The notes under the pieces: generated by a model
Told to the model about the DNA's origin: nothing
Databases searched by the model: none
The model's input: only the letters and a program-made list of their open reading frames with translations
Shown: positions 36,901-49,600 of the stretch, one piece after another
Layout of the letters: every line of letters begins with the position of its first letter
Position numbering within the stretch: position 1 is the first letter of the stretch
From: Glandiceps talaboti
Taxonomy: Eukaryota; Hemichordata; Enteropneusta; Spengelidae
Assembly: GCF_964340395.1 (NCBI RefSeq)
Contig: NC_135556.1
Span: 3,654,501-3,718,500 of the forward strand
Length of the DNA: 64,000 bases
Reading direction: 5' to 3'
Made by a program: the position numbers and the translations under genes

Positions 36901-37135
36901 GATAGATCTTTACCATCTATCCAGATTACACCTTCATTTGACAACACAAATTTGAATATTCCCGGATTTCGTATTAAATATGGGGTCAGAGGTTACCAGC
37001 ACTTAACCCACCGTCGGGATAGAACTTATCGAGATTCCAGATTCATTTGGCAACTCAAATTTAAATATTCCTGGATTTCGTATTTAAATCTGGGGTCAGA
37101 GGTTACCAGCACTTAAGATAGATCTTTACCATCTA
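33930..37135. repeat. 117-bp satellite array, about 27 copies, with higher-order structure
   Basis: Unit of about 117 bp containing GGGGTCAGAGGTTACCAGCA, CCGTTGGGATAGATCTTTAC and CAGATTTCATCTTCATTTGA. Edge copies are diverged and the inner ones nearly identical. A distinctive variant (TCGAAATATTTGAAT) recurs near 34,360, 35,418, 36,003 and 36,588, at multiples of the unit. Confidence 0.95.
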
Positions 37136-37373
37136 TTCAGATTACTAACTAATTTAATTTCGCTTTTGCAGACAATTACAACTTATAATCACACAAATAA
37201 CAAACATTGTCAAGATCTGATGTTACCAGCGTTTTAAATAATTTTTGTTGTGAATAATTATTTAAGATAATTATTAAAAATTTGATATTCATCCTAATTT
37301 CAGTCGACTGCTAAATGCATCCGTATGTATTGGACGAACGCGCGTATGACGGAGCCCATTCATGTTATTAATT

Positions 37374-37520
<147 letters not shown>

Positions 37521-37791
37521 TTGGTAGTACTGGAACTCTTTCTTGGGTGTAACTCGGAGTTTCACGCATATTGCGATCATCAGACACTCTGAGGCCTACT
37601 CTCTGGGTGTGCTGTATATATAGAGTGTAGACAATAGAAATACCATCACTATTGTCTATGTCGGTGGGTAGGTGTTGTATGTGTGGAGGTGTTGGTTGTT
37701 ATTGTGTGGGTTATTGGGTGCGGACAAGTAAGTGTTGGCGGGTTGTTCCATGTTGGGCTTTGATGTTCCGTTAGTTAACGGGTTTAGTAGT

Positions 37792-38113
37792 TTAGGTGAT
37801 AGATGCTCTATTGAAGCTGGACAAATAAAACTTATTCTCGTGTCGGCATTTGGATATCAACTCAGTTCTTTTGTTTAGTGTGGAGCTTTTGTCTGCTTTA
37901 ATAATAGTTAGTTTTTCGGTTAAACACAGGTTGCATCGTTTTGTTTTATTGGTGTATGCTTGGGCTTTCTTGTTGATGGACCAGGATACGGAAAAAGGCT
38001 CATTGTTTCTTTTCAGTTTCCAAATGTGTTTTGATAGTTCTGTGCTGTTTTCGTGTTTTTCATGTTTGAATGACTGTTTGTGGTTGGCGTATCTCTGTTT
38101 GAAGTTGTTCTCT
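37792..38113 (-). pseudogene. Penelope-like endonuclease C-terminal part, other frame
   Basis: After the insertion the nuclease continues in a different frame, open for about 107 codons, including KQRYANHKQSFKHE and a cysteine pair CNLC, then stops. No other stop interrupts it. Confidence 0.8.
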
Positions 38114-39139
38114 GTTAGACCATGGATGTATTAGTCTCACTAATACATCCATGGTTAGACCGATATATACTTTTGTTTGTTTTCCGTGGACGGTGGCTTG
38201 GTATACGATGTTTTCCGTTTGGCATTCGCCGTTCAGAGGGCAGGTGTCTTTCTGTCTGCAATTACAGGGTTTTTGAGTGGGTTTAGTTTCGCTGTTGGAG
38301 ATGGTGGCGTTATGCGCTTTGATTATGGTAGCCATGTTTGGCATGCAGCTATAACTGACTTTGACATTGTTTCTGTTGAATATTTTGTGTAACTTAGAGT
38401 CTGCTGGGAAATGTTTTGTGATTAGGTTGAGGAATCGTTTGCCTACATTGGTGGCTACATTTTTGCTGTATGGTGGGTTAAACCAGATGGTGTTTCTATT
38501 TCTGTTTTTCTTGTTTTTCTGCGTCGGGGTGCTGGTGTACGTGATGTTCTCTTTGTGGCCGCTGGTTTTTAGTGCATTTTGGTACAGTGGGGCTGCCTGG
38601 TTGAAGATGTGTTCGTCGGATGATATGTCGGAAATTCTACGGCCGATGGCTGACGATATGTTCTTGATGATGCTGGGTGGGTGGTTAGACTGCGTGTGTA
38701 TATACATGGGGTTGTCGTTGGGTTTCCTGTAAGGGTAATATTTACCGTTGTTGAGGTTGAGCGTTATGTCTAGAAAGTTTACGGTTTTCAGATTGGTGAG
38801 TATGGTTATTTTTAACCCCATGGCTTTGAAGGTTTTAGTTATGTCTTTTCTGATACTTTCTGATTTACTTCCGGTGATGTTCTTGAAGGCGGCTAGTCCG
38901 TCGTCCATATATAGACCTATGTTTTCTTTACCGTATTTTTTGGCTAATTTGTGTAGCATGAATATTCCGACCAGTTCGCATATTTCGGCCCCGTCGTTGC
39001 TTCCCATTGTGACGTCAAATGATCCATTGCTATTCTTTTTTACCCATGGTTTGGTTTTATCAAAGAGTAGAGATTTCCGCGCGTGCATGATAATTTGTTT
39101 GTCTTCATCTGATATGTTTGGGCCAATGTAGATAATCAC
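38060..39139 (-). pseudogene. Penelope-like RT/endonuclease reading frame, upstream part
   Basis: 359-codon open frame. The genuine element coding runs from the truncation to YIGLT; the last ~30 codons are out of frame because of the foldback insertion. RT catalytic aspartates are at about 38,900-38,911. Confidence 0.85.
38114..38161. mobile_element. 32-bp foldback insertion with 8-bp target duplication
   Basis: GTTAGACC at 38114-38121 is repeated at 38154-38161. Between them is a 32-bp insert, 38122-38153. Arms 38119-38134 and 38140-38155 are perfect 16-bp inverted repeats with a TCTCA loop. Removing the insert and one GTTAGACC restores the family reading VYIGLT, so the event is an insertion. 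Confidence 0.8.
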
Positions 39140-39522
39140 TTTACATACTGAAAACTCAACAGAAGCAATTTCCAGTTTGTTTTCCTTACCATTTAGTAGG
39201 CGTTATACGACATAGCAAAAGTGTAAATAGTATTTTTCCGACAAAATAGTTAAATACTACTGCGGAAACCGTGCTTTCAACTTACACACAAACTTATTGT
39301 TATTTAATGTGGTAGACTGCACATGTAATTTGGTGATGGCGGTAACTTTGCAGTGCAGATATAATCACCCTGTAATCAAGATGGTGGAAAAAGGGGGAGG
39401 TCGCCAACAGTCATGAGAGATCATGGAAATCATAACAAATGCCACCCTCCTCATTGAGTATAAGCCAACGTCGATTCAATAGCTAGAACTTTACATTGTA
39501 TATCAACATGTCGAAACAATAG
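39140..39522. other. Spacer between retroelement and satellite, no feature
   Basis: Single-copy-looking sequence; no coding exon recognised. Confidence 0.5.
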
Positions 39523-42500
39523 AATAGTGTTAGTTTGTGTAGACCTATATTAGTATATACACTAATGTAGAATAGTGTTAGTTTGTGTAGACCTATATTA
39601 GTATATGCTAATGTAGAATAGTGTTAGTTTGTGTAGACCTATATTAGTATACGCTAATGTAGAATAGTGTTAGTTTGTGTAGACCTATATTAGTATACGC
39701 TAATGTAGAATAGTGTTAGTTTGTGTAGACCTATATTAGTATACGCTAATGTAGAATAGTGTTAGTTTGTGTAGACCTATATTAGTATACGCTAATGTAG
39801 AATAGTGTTAGTTTGTGTAGACCTATATTAGTATATACGCTAATGTAGAATAGTGTTAGTTTGTGTAGACCTATATTAGTATATACTAATGTAGAATAGT
39901 GTTAGTTTGTGTAGACCTATATTAGTATACGCTAATGTAGAATAGTGTTAGTTTGTGTAGACCTATATTAGTATATACGCTAATGTAGAATAGTGTTAGT
40001 TTGTGTAGACCTATATTAGTATACGCTAATGTAGAATAGTGTTAGTTTGTGTAGACCTATATTAGTATACGCTAATGTAGAATAGTGTTAGTTTGTGTAG
40101 ACCTATATTAGTATACGCTAATGTAGAATAGTGTTAGTTTGTGTAGACCTATATTAGTATATACGCTAATGTAGAATAGTGTTAGTTTGTGTAGACCTAT
40201 ATTAGTATACGCTAATGTAGAATAGTGTTAGTTTGTGTAGACCTATATTAGTATATACGCTAATGTAGAATAGTGTTAGTTTGTGTAGACCTATATTAGT
40301 ATACACTAATGTAGAATAGTGTTAGTTTGTGTAGACCTATATTAGTATATACACTAATGTAGAATAGTGTTAGTTTGTGTAGACCTATATTAGTATACGC
40401 TAATGTAGAATAGTGTTAGTTTGTGTAGACCTATATTAGTATATGCTAATGTAGAATAGTGTTAGTTTGTGTAGACCTATATTAGTATACACTAATGTAG
40501 AATAGTGTTAGTTTGTGTAGACCTATATTAGTATATGCACTAATGTAGAATAGTGTTAGTTTGTGTAGACCTATATTAGTATATACGCTAATGTAGAATA
40601 GTGTTAGTTTGTGTAGACCTATATTAGTATATACACTAATGTAGAATAGTGTTAGTTTGTGTAGACCTATATTAGTATACGCTAATGTAGAATAGTGTTA
40701 GTTTGTGTAGACCTATATTAGTATATGCTAATGTAGAATAGTGTTAGTTTGTGTAGACCTATATTAGTATACGCTAATGTAGAATAGTGTTAGTTTGTGT
40801 AGACCTATATTAGTATACGCTAATGTAGAATAGTGTTAGTTTGTGTAGACCTATATTAGTATATACGCTAATGTAGAATAGTGTTAGTTTGTGTAGACCT
40901 ATATTAGTATACGCTAATGTAGAATAGTGTTAGTTTGTGTAGACCTATATTAGTATATACGCTAATGTAGAATAGTGTTAGTTTGTGTAGACCTATATTA
41001 GTATATGCTAATGTAGAATAGTGTTAGTTTGTGTAGACCTATATTAGTATACGCTAATGTAGAATAGTGTTAGTTTGTGTAGACCTATATTAGTATATAC
41101 ACTAATGTAGAATAGTGTTAGTTTGTGTAGACCTATATTAGTATATACGCTAATGTAGAATAGTGTTAGTTTGTGTAGACCTATATTAGTATATACACTA
41201 ATGTAGAATAGTGTTAGTTTGTGTAGACCTATATTAGTATACGCTAATGTAGAATAGTGTTAGTTTGTGTAGACCTATATTAGTATATACACTAATGTAG
41301 AATAGTGTTAGTTTGTGTAGACCTATATTAGTATATACGCTAATGTAGAATAGTGTTAGTTTGTGTAGACCTATATTAGTATATACACTAATGTAGAATA
41401 GTGTTAGTTTGTGTAGACCTATATTAGTATACGCTAATGTAGAATAGTGTTAGTTTGTGTAGACCTATATTAGTATATACGCTAATGTAGAATAGTGTTA
41501 GTTTGTGTAGACCTATATTAGTATATACGCTAATGTAGAATAGTGTTAGTTTGTGTAGACCTATATTAGTATACACTAATGTAGAATAGTGTTAGTTTGT
41601 GTAGACCGATATTAGTATACACTAATGTAGAATAGTGTTAGTTTGTGTAGACCTATATTAGTATATGCTAATGTAGAATAGTGTTAGTTTGTGTAGACCT
41701 ATATTAGTATACGCTAATGTAGAATAGTGTTAGTTTGTGTAGACCTATATTAGTATATGCTAATGTAGAATAGTGTTAGTTTGTGTAGACCTATATTAGT
41801 ATATGCACTAATGTAGAATAGTGTTAGTTTGTGTAGACCTATATTAGTATATACGCTAATGTAGAATAGTGTTAGTTTGTGTAGACCTATATTAGTATAC
41901 GCTAATGTAGAATAGTGTTAGTTTGTGTAGACCTATATTAGTATACGCTAATGTAGAATAGTGTTAGTTTGTGTAGACCTATATTAATATACGCTAATGT
42001 AGAATAGTGTTAGTTTGTGTAGACCTATATTAGTATACGCTAATGTAGAATAGTGTTAGTTTGTGTAGACCTATATTAGTATATGCACTAATGTAGAATA
42101 GTGTTAGTTTGTGTAGACCTATATTAGTATATACGCTAATGTAGAATAGTGTTAGTTTGTGTAGACCTATATTAGTATATACGCTAATGTAGAATAGTGT
42201 TAGTTTGTGTAGACCTATATTAGTATATACGCTAATGTAGAATAGTGTTAGTTTGTGTAGACCTATATTAGTATACACTAATGTAGAATAGTGTTAGTTT
42301 GTGTAGACCTATATTAGTATACGCTAATGTAGAATAGTGTTAGTTTGTGTAGACCTATATTAGTATACGCTAATGTAGAATAGTGTTAGTTTGTGTAGAC
42401 CTATATTAGTATATACGCTAATGTAGAATAGTGTTAGTTTGTGTAGACCTATATTAGTATACACTAATGTAGAATAGTGTTAGTTTGTGTAGACCTATAT

Positions 42501-42655
42501 TAGTATACACTAATGTAGAATAGTGTTAGTTTGTGTAGACCTATATTAGTATACGCTAATGTAGAATAGTGTTAGTTTGTGTAGACCTATATTAGTATAC
42601 ACTAATGTAGAATAGTGTTAGTTTGTGTAGACCTATATTAGTATATGCTAATGTG
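39523..42655. repeat. 45- to 49-bp satellite array, about 66 copies, with palindromic junctions
   Basis: Constant core AATGTAGAATAGTGTTAGTT, TGTGTAGACCTATATTAGTA, joined by a variable linker (TACGC, TATGC, TATACGC, TATACAC and others). The junction ATTAGTATATACTAAT is a perfect palindrome in some copies. The linker varies in length by two-base steps. Confidence 0.95.
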
Positions 42656-45179
42656 CAATACTTAACTTTTACACTACTATATACGTGGAGGAGTAAAGAA
42701 TGCATTTACATGGTACTATTTGATGAAGAAATACTAAAAGTAAATAGTTAATTTACTGTAACAACACCAACATATGGGTGACATCGAACACCGAAAGAAC
42801 GTATAAGTTCTCCTACCTGCTATTATGGATTTTTTCATAAAAGCAACAAAGCTATAAAGTGATGATAATCCTTACTTATTTATCCGATATCTATTTAATT
42901 AGTGCTGAGTTGACTTAGAGCGTTTGGAGTAACCCAACATACCCGAATACAATACCAGTTGTTTCCTTAAGTAAAATCCGTACATGGCATTGTTTTCATA
43001 TAGTTACCCTTTTCATGGAATATTTTTTACTTTTCCAATCTTCCTCATAGTATATAGATTGAGAAAGTTGACTATTTTGTATTCATGTACTTACAAATTG
43101 GTGAATTCCTGTGATATTTACAGAGGACCGTGCTGCTGCTTTCATCTTCTTCGTTCACAACCGAATTATGGAATCGTCATCGAACGAATAATAGGTAATA
43201 CACGTGATAGAACGGCACTTTGTTGCCGTTGGCAACGGTGTTCTTTTGACTTGCCTCATTTCACTCCAAACGTTGGCGGCGCTTTTCATTGTACGCTCGT
43301 GCGTCGCATGGTGCGTCGTAGTACTAGTACTTATCGAGCATGAGAGCGCTGAGAATGATTGGCGTGTAACTCAGATTAAGGCAGTCAAGGGAAAAATCAT
43401 GTTTGACGCCCTGGACAACCTATGTACTGTTTGACGCCCTGGTCAGCCTATGTTTGACGCCTTGGTTTTGTGTATGTCTTTGAGAGTAGGCATGACATAT
43501 CTGTTTCCACGTGCGTCATCGTGTTGTAGAGTTACCTACTTCAGGATATTCAAAGATGATCTAGATCGGGATAATCCCGATCTGGGAGTATGCCGTACTT
43601 TTTCACGTCTAGCTAAATCAGGTGCTGAGATGAAATTTGAAATTCAAACGAAGCCACCCATGCAGTCATTAAATCACAGTACATGTATATATAGTACATT
43701 TTATTTGATAAAAAATGCAAAAATACATATCTAGGGTCATCATATCTTAAATCAAAGAATTCTGCCATAAGGTATTGTGTTTATTAGAGGCAGTTCACAT
43801 AATGTCCAAATTTAGTGCATTTACATGTATCATGTCTATAGTCTGGATGCTACTTACAATACTTATATCTTCTTATACATTTTACATCATTTTCAAGCCT
43901 AGGGCCGGGCATTTTTAATTGACGCTGGGAGGGGGGGGGTGTTTTAAAGTTGAACATTTTGTCAAACTGCCTCCACCAGCTCCGATGACCAAAGCCAAAG
44001 TAAAGACCACATTTTCCAAAATTGCCCCTCCCACTTGCCTAACTATATATTTCATTATTTCACTGTTGTTATGGGCGTGGTCTTGTTACTAAGCATCTGT
44101 CATTCTAGTTTATAAATATTTGTCCCCTTGTCTATCCATCCCAGCAGGCTGTTGTTATCTTTGCATTATACACTTAGGCTATCATCGGAATGTTCCTATT
44201 GGTGGTCATGTTTCTGCAGATGTGTGATTTGGGTACAGAATCTTAAACTCAAAAACTGCTGGCAAGATTGGTCTTAAATTTGTTTGGGTGTTCGAAGGGA
44301 TTTGTACATGAAAATTTGATCATGACATGATGATCCCACCAATAATATGCAAATTAAGTCTAAAAATTAGACTTTTGGGACAAAATTCGTGAATTCAGAA
44401 ACTAATGGATATATCGTGCTGAAATTTGGTGGGGATGTTTCTAGAGATGTGTAGGTGAAGATTTATTCATGGCATGACGATTCCATTATAGTTAATTGCA
44501 TATTAAGTTTATAATTATGAATTTACGTTAAAACGTATTGAAAACTACTGGGGTGGATGGGGTCGAAATTTTGGCGGGATATGTCAATCTTGAGATGTTG
44601 TACAAGACATATTGACAAAAGTAGCAACCATAACCATGCCCTTAGCCCCAGCCGCTCCAGCCTTTTTTTTGAGGGGGGGGGGGGTTAACTTAGTGTGACC
44701 ATTGATTTTCTTTTTCTATGCTACAGTTGTGTCTATTACATTTTAATAACCCCAAAGTTGAATTTCTAAATAAAAAATCTATAACACGTTAGAATTGGAT
44801 CCTTCGACTTAGGTGCGAATTGCTGCAAAAAAGCATTCCCATATGCATCCTTTTGAAAATGTATGCATGCCAAGCAGTTTCTATTGATATGCGAATTTTT
44901 ACTCACATCGAAAAAAAATTGAAGTACTGTTCTTCGACAAGTGAGCGCTGTCTGTGACAATAATTTAGTATGGAACATTTAAAAAGTGACATGACGCACG
45001 CTTCTGCCAATAATATCAGTATCTCGCGCCTAAAGTGTCATTAGCGATGAGAGGATACCATTGCTAAACTTTTACACTAACTCATGAGAGGGGGACAAAG
45101 CAGACATGTAAAACACACTGTATGTTGTTCTCACGTGAAACGTGATAACAAAACGGAGCCCTTAAATCTATTGTACACC
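42656..45179. other. Intergenic, no gene recognised
   Basis: Includes a small TTTGACGCCCTGG triplication (43,400-43,465), a palindrome AGATCGGGAT/ATCCCGATCT near 43,563 and G-rich runs. Open frames at 42984-43343, 43204-43434 and 43450-43734 have no recognisable domains or splice support. Confidence 0.45.
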
Positions 45180-45374
45180 CAGTACAATGACCAGACACTA
45201 TTTGACTTTCAAACAATATAACAGTTGTTACGACTACTGATCTGTCTCAGTCCTCGTATATAGAACTGAAGGCATTCAAATCCACGACTGAGCAGACAGA
45301 TTGTATATGTACAGAAAACACGCACTTTCTTACTGAATTCTGATGATTGTTCTTGAGACGAAAAATTGTGACAG
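45180..45374 (+). other. Probable noncoding first exon of the CARD-Death gene
   Basis: Ends ATTGTGACAG before a near-consensus donor GTAAGT at 45375. The next acceptor-like site (CCTTCGTACAG, 46449) is 15 nt before the gene's start codon. The 5' limit is not determined. Confidence 0.4.
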
Positions 45375-46464
45375 GTAAGTTTTACGTTGTTCTTACTTTT
45401 TCTAAACAATTTCCCTTGTGCAGTCTGGCTTTAATACATTTGTATTTTAGTTTCCACGTCATTCTGTTCACGTCGTGTGAAATCTTTGGTAGGAAAGGTT
45501 TGATTTACGATCAGCGCATATAGCCTGTATAGCCTCGGACGTCTGTTGCAAAATAGTAGATCTATGATGTACATAACACCTTTTATTATATAGTTACAAT
45601 TCTTAGTTTAATCTCTAGTCCATTTATCCCAGAGACTTTGCTATCTGACTCAACATACTGTTTTGACTGGCGAACTGACATTTTCAAGCCAGATAGTCAA
45701 GTGTTTGTGAGCTACAGTCTATTCGAATTCATTTATATCTATGCTACACAGTTTCAAGTGTTTCGACTCAGGTTCTTTGAAGGGTTAATCTAGAAATATC
45801 AGCTAGTTTCAACTCTTTTGTACTGACACCATTTCAACGTAATAACAGGCGGTGTTCTAATATTTAGTTCTATTTTTTAACCCGAACGTTCTACCAAAGA
45901 CTGTCATACCAAATACGTGTATCTTCTTTCAAAAACCTAGAGCAATTGGAAATGAATGATGTCTTTTTTTGATACATGTCGCCAAACGTATGATTTCTAT
46001 AGTGGTCTGAGATCTAACGTATACGATATAAAACCTTAGGAAAACGTATACGTTTTTAAAAGAAAACAACAACAATGGTTTAACGGTTTGTTAAATTGAG
46101 TCAAAAAGTCGTGTCATTGTGATAATACATTACACTAGAGGTATTGGGCAGATTGCCAGATAACATGGCGTTCCAAGTTCGTACACGCATAGCTGTGCGT
46201 ATATTGTTTGACCCGGCAAACAATGCATGAATGACTAAACTACCCGACACATTTACCTAGCTACAACACTGCCCTCAATACTACATTGGATTATGTGAAT
46301 ACTCAACATTGCTGCTGTTCTAAACAATTTTTAACTTGTAACACCATGATAATTATACAGACACATATCTTTAAACCATAAACCATAAACCATAAACCAT
46401 GCACATAGCTAGATTTAAACAATACTCATAAATGCATTCCTTCGTACAGGTATATATAATAGTG

Positions 46465-46608
46465 ATGGAAAAGAAACAGTTGGATATCTTGAGGAATTCT
46501 AAGAATGTTGAGATATTATCAGCGAAAATTGACGCCAAAGATGTGATAAGACAGGCAATTCAGAAATATCCAGCATATTTCACCAGACGGGATCTCGACG
46601 CTATAAGG
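46465..46608 (+). CDS. CARD-Death gene exon 1 (first half of CARD)
   Basis: 48 codons, phase 0 end, donor GTGTGT. The ATG at 46465 is preferred because an acceptor-like CAG lies just before it; an in-frame ATG at 46432 would add 11 residues if that acceptor is not used. A stop precedes 46432. Confidence 0.8.
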
Positions 46609-49600
46609 GTGTGTACAAGATATATTAGGGCGTACGATAATTTATCTCTCCTTATTACTTAATTAACGTGCAAGTGAGACCGAAATGCAGATGACATCAT
46701 CAGTGTCTTTGCACAAGATGCTTTCAAAACTTAAAGCTGCACTGGCATGCAATCGAGTTATCTTTGACCAAAGTCTTCTGTGCACACTAACTTACAAAGC
46801 GAACCACGACACATACTATAACCCTAGCGATAATTAACATGTCGTATTAATTGCTGGCTTTGTAGTCACGCTTTGTCACATCGTCATACTTAAAGTTTAC
46901 AGATGAGTTTAACCATAGTTGGTGGAAGGTCTATGGTTTAATGCAAACAATAAACGTGGTTCACATCAAATTTAGCGAGGACAGATAACGTGAAAAACAA
47001 GCCAAACCACATACACCGTTGTGAATTGTAACTGTGTCCATACAAGAAATAGACATAATAAAGTTCTCTCGTATAAGTTATTAGTCAAGTGAAGGAGCAT
47101 TCTAAATGTAAAAACGGCCATCCCTAGCAATTAATCATGACTAAGACCGTAAAACTGACAGACTGTAATTTTTTTGTTAAAATAACGATGTGACGAGTTT
47201 CTAGGGTAAAACGCAAGTCATCACGCATCCAAATATACTTAGCAAACATAGCAATCATAACGATATCCCTTCTTCCAACTCTATTGCAAAACAAAAACAT
47301 CACAGTGATGACGGGTTCATTTATTTTGAATATGAAAACATACACGCCTACAAACCAAGACTACACCAATGTTAACAGTCTAACCAAGACTACACCAATG
47401 GCAACAGTCTAACCAAGACTACACCAATGGTAACAGTCTAACCAAGACTACACCAAATTTAACAGTCTAACCAAGAGTACACCAGTGTCAACAGTCTAAC
47501 CAAGACTACACCAATGGTTACAGTCTAACCAAGACTACACCAATGGTAACAGTCTAACCAAGACTACACCAATATTAACAGTCTAACCAAGACTACACCA
47601 GTGGTTACAGTCTAACCAAGACTACACCAGTGTTAACAGTCTAACCAAGACTACACCAATGGTAACAGTCTAACCAAGACTACACAAATGTCAACAGTCT
47701 AACCAAGACTACACCAATGTTAACAGTCTAACCAAGACTACACCAATGGTTACAGTCTAACCAAGACTACACCAATGGTTACAGTCTAACCAAGACTACA
47801 CCAGTGGTTACAGTCTAACCAAGACTACACCAATGGTAACAGTCTAACCAAGACTACACCAATGTTAACAGTCTAACCAAGGCTACACCAATGTTAACAG
47901 TCTAACCAAGACTACACCAATGATAACAGTCTAACCAAGACTACACCAATGGTAACAGTCTAACCAAGGCTACACCAATGTTAACAGTCTAACCAAGACT
48001 ACACCAATGTTCACAGTCTAACCAAGACTACACCAATTTTCACAGTCTAACCAAGACTACACCAATGGTAACAGTCTAACCAAGACTACACCAGTGGTTA
48101 CAGTCTAACCAAGACTACACCAATGGTAACAGTCTAACCAAGACTACACCAATGGTTACAGTCTAACCAAGACTACACCAATGGTAACAGTCTAACCAAG
48201 ACTACACCAATGGTTACAGTCTAACCAAGACTACACCAGTGGTTACAGTCTAACCAAGACTACACCAATGGTAACAGTCTAACCAAGACTACACCAATGT
48301 TAACAGTCTAACCAAGGCTACACCAATGTTAACAGTCTAACCAAGACTACACCAATTTTAACAGTCTAACCAAGACTACATCAATGGTAACAGTCTAACC
48401 AAGACTACACCAATTTTAACAGTCTAACCAAGACTACACCAATGTTAACAGTCTAACCAAGACTACACCAATTTTAACAGTCTAACCAAGACTACACCAG
48501 TGTCAACAGTCTAACCAAGACTACACCAATGTTAACAGTCTAACCAAGACTACACCAATGGTAACAGTCTAACCAAGACTACACCAATTTTAACAGTCTA
48601 ACCAAGACTACACCAATGGTTACAGTCTAACCAAGACTACACCAATTTTAACAGTCTAACCAAGACTACACCAATGGTAACAGTCTAACCAAGACTACAC
48701 CAATGTTAACAGTCTAACCAAGACTACACCAATGGTAACAGTCTAACCAAGACTACACCAATTTTAACAGTCTAACCAAGACTACACCAATGGTAACAGT
48801 CTAACCAAGACTACACCAATGGTAACAGTCTAACCAAGACTACACCAGTGTTAACAGTCTAACCAAGACTACACTAATGGTAACAGTCTAACCAAGACTA
48901 CACCAATGGTAACAGTCTAACCAAGACTACACCAGTGTCAACAGTCTAACCAAGACTACACCAGTGTTAACAGTCTAACCAAGACTACACCAATGGTAAC
49001 AGTCTAACCAAGACTACACCAGTGTTAAGTCTAACCAAGACTACACCAATGTTAACAGTCTAACCAAGACTACACCAATGGTAACAGTCTAACCAAGACT
49101 ACACCCGCGGTTACAGTCTAACCAAGACTACACCAATGGTAACAGTCTAACCAAGACTACACCCGCGGTTACAGTCTAACCAAGACTACACCAATGTTAA
49201 CAGTCAAACCAAGACTACACCAGTGGTTACAGTCTAACCAAGACTACACCAGTGGTTACAGTCTAACCAAGACTACACCAATGGTTACAGTCTAACCAAG
49301 ACTACACCAATGTTAACGGTCTAACCAAGACTACACCAGTGGTTACAGTCTAACCAAGACTACACCCGCGGTTACAGTCTAACCAAGACTACACCAATTT
49401 TAACGGTCTAACCAAGACTACACCCGTGGTTACAGTCTAACCAAGACTACACCCACGGTTACAGTCTAACCAAGACTACACCAATGTTAACAGTCTAACC
49501 AAGACTACACCAATGGTAACAGTCTAACCAAGACTACACCAATGGTTACAGTCTAACCAAGGCTACACCAATGGTTACAGTCTAACCAAGACTACACCAG

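Noticed and set aside
38177-39131. Plus-strand frames in the retroelement
   Set aside because: Shadows of the minus-strand reverse transcriptase/endonuclease coding sequence.
42030-42278. Repeated NIGLHKLTLFYIS open frame
   Set aside because: A run of satellite units that happen to be 48 bp long keeps the frame open; neighbours of other lengths break it.
43450-43734. 94-codon plus frame with charged middle part
   Set aside because: No splice sites or recognisable domain; a local palindrome lies inside it.
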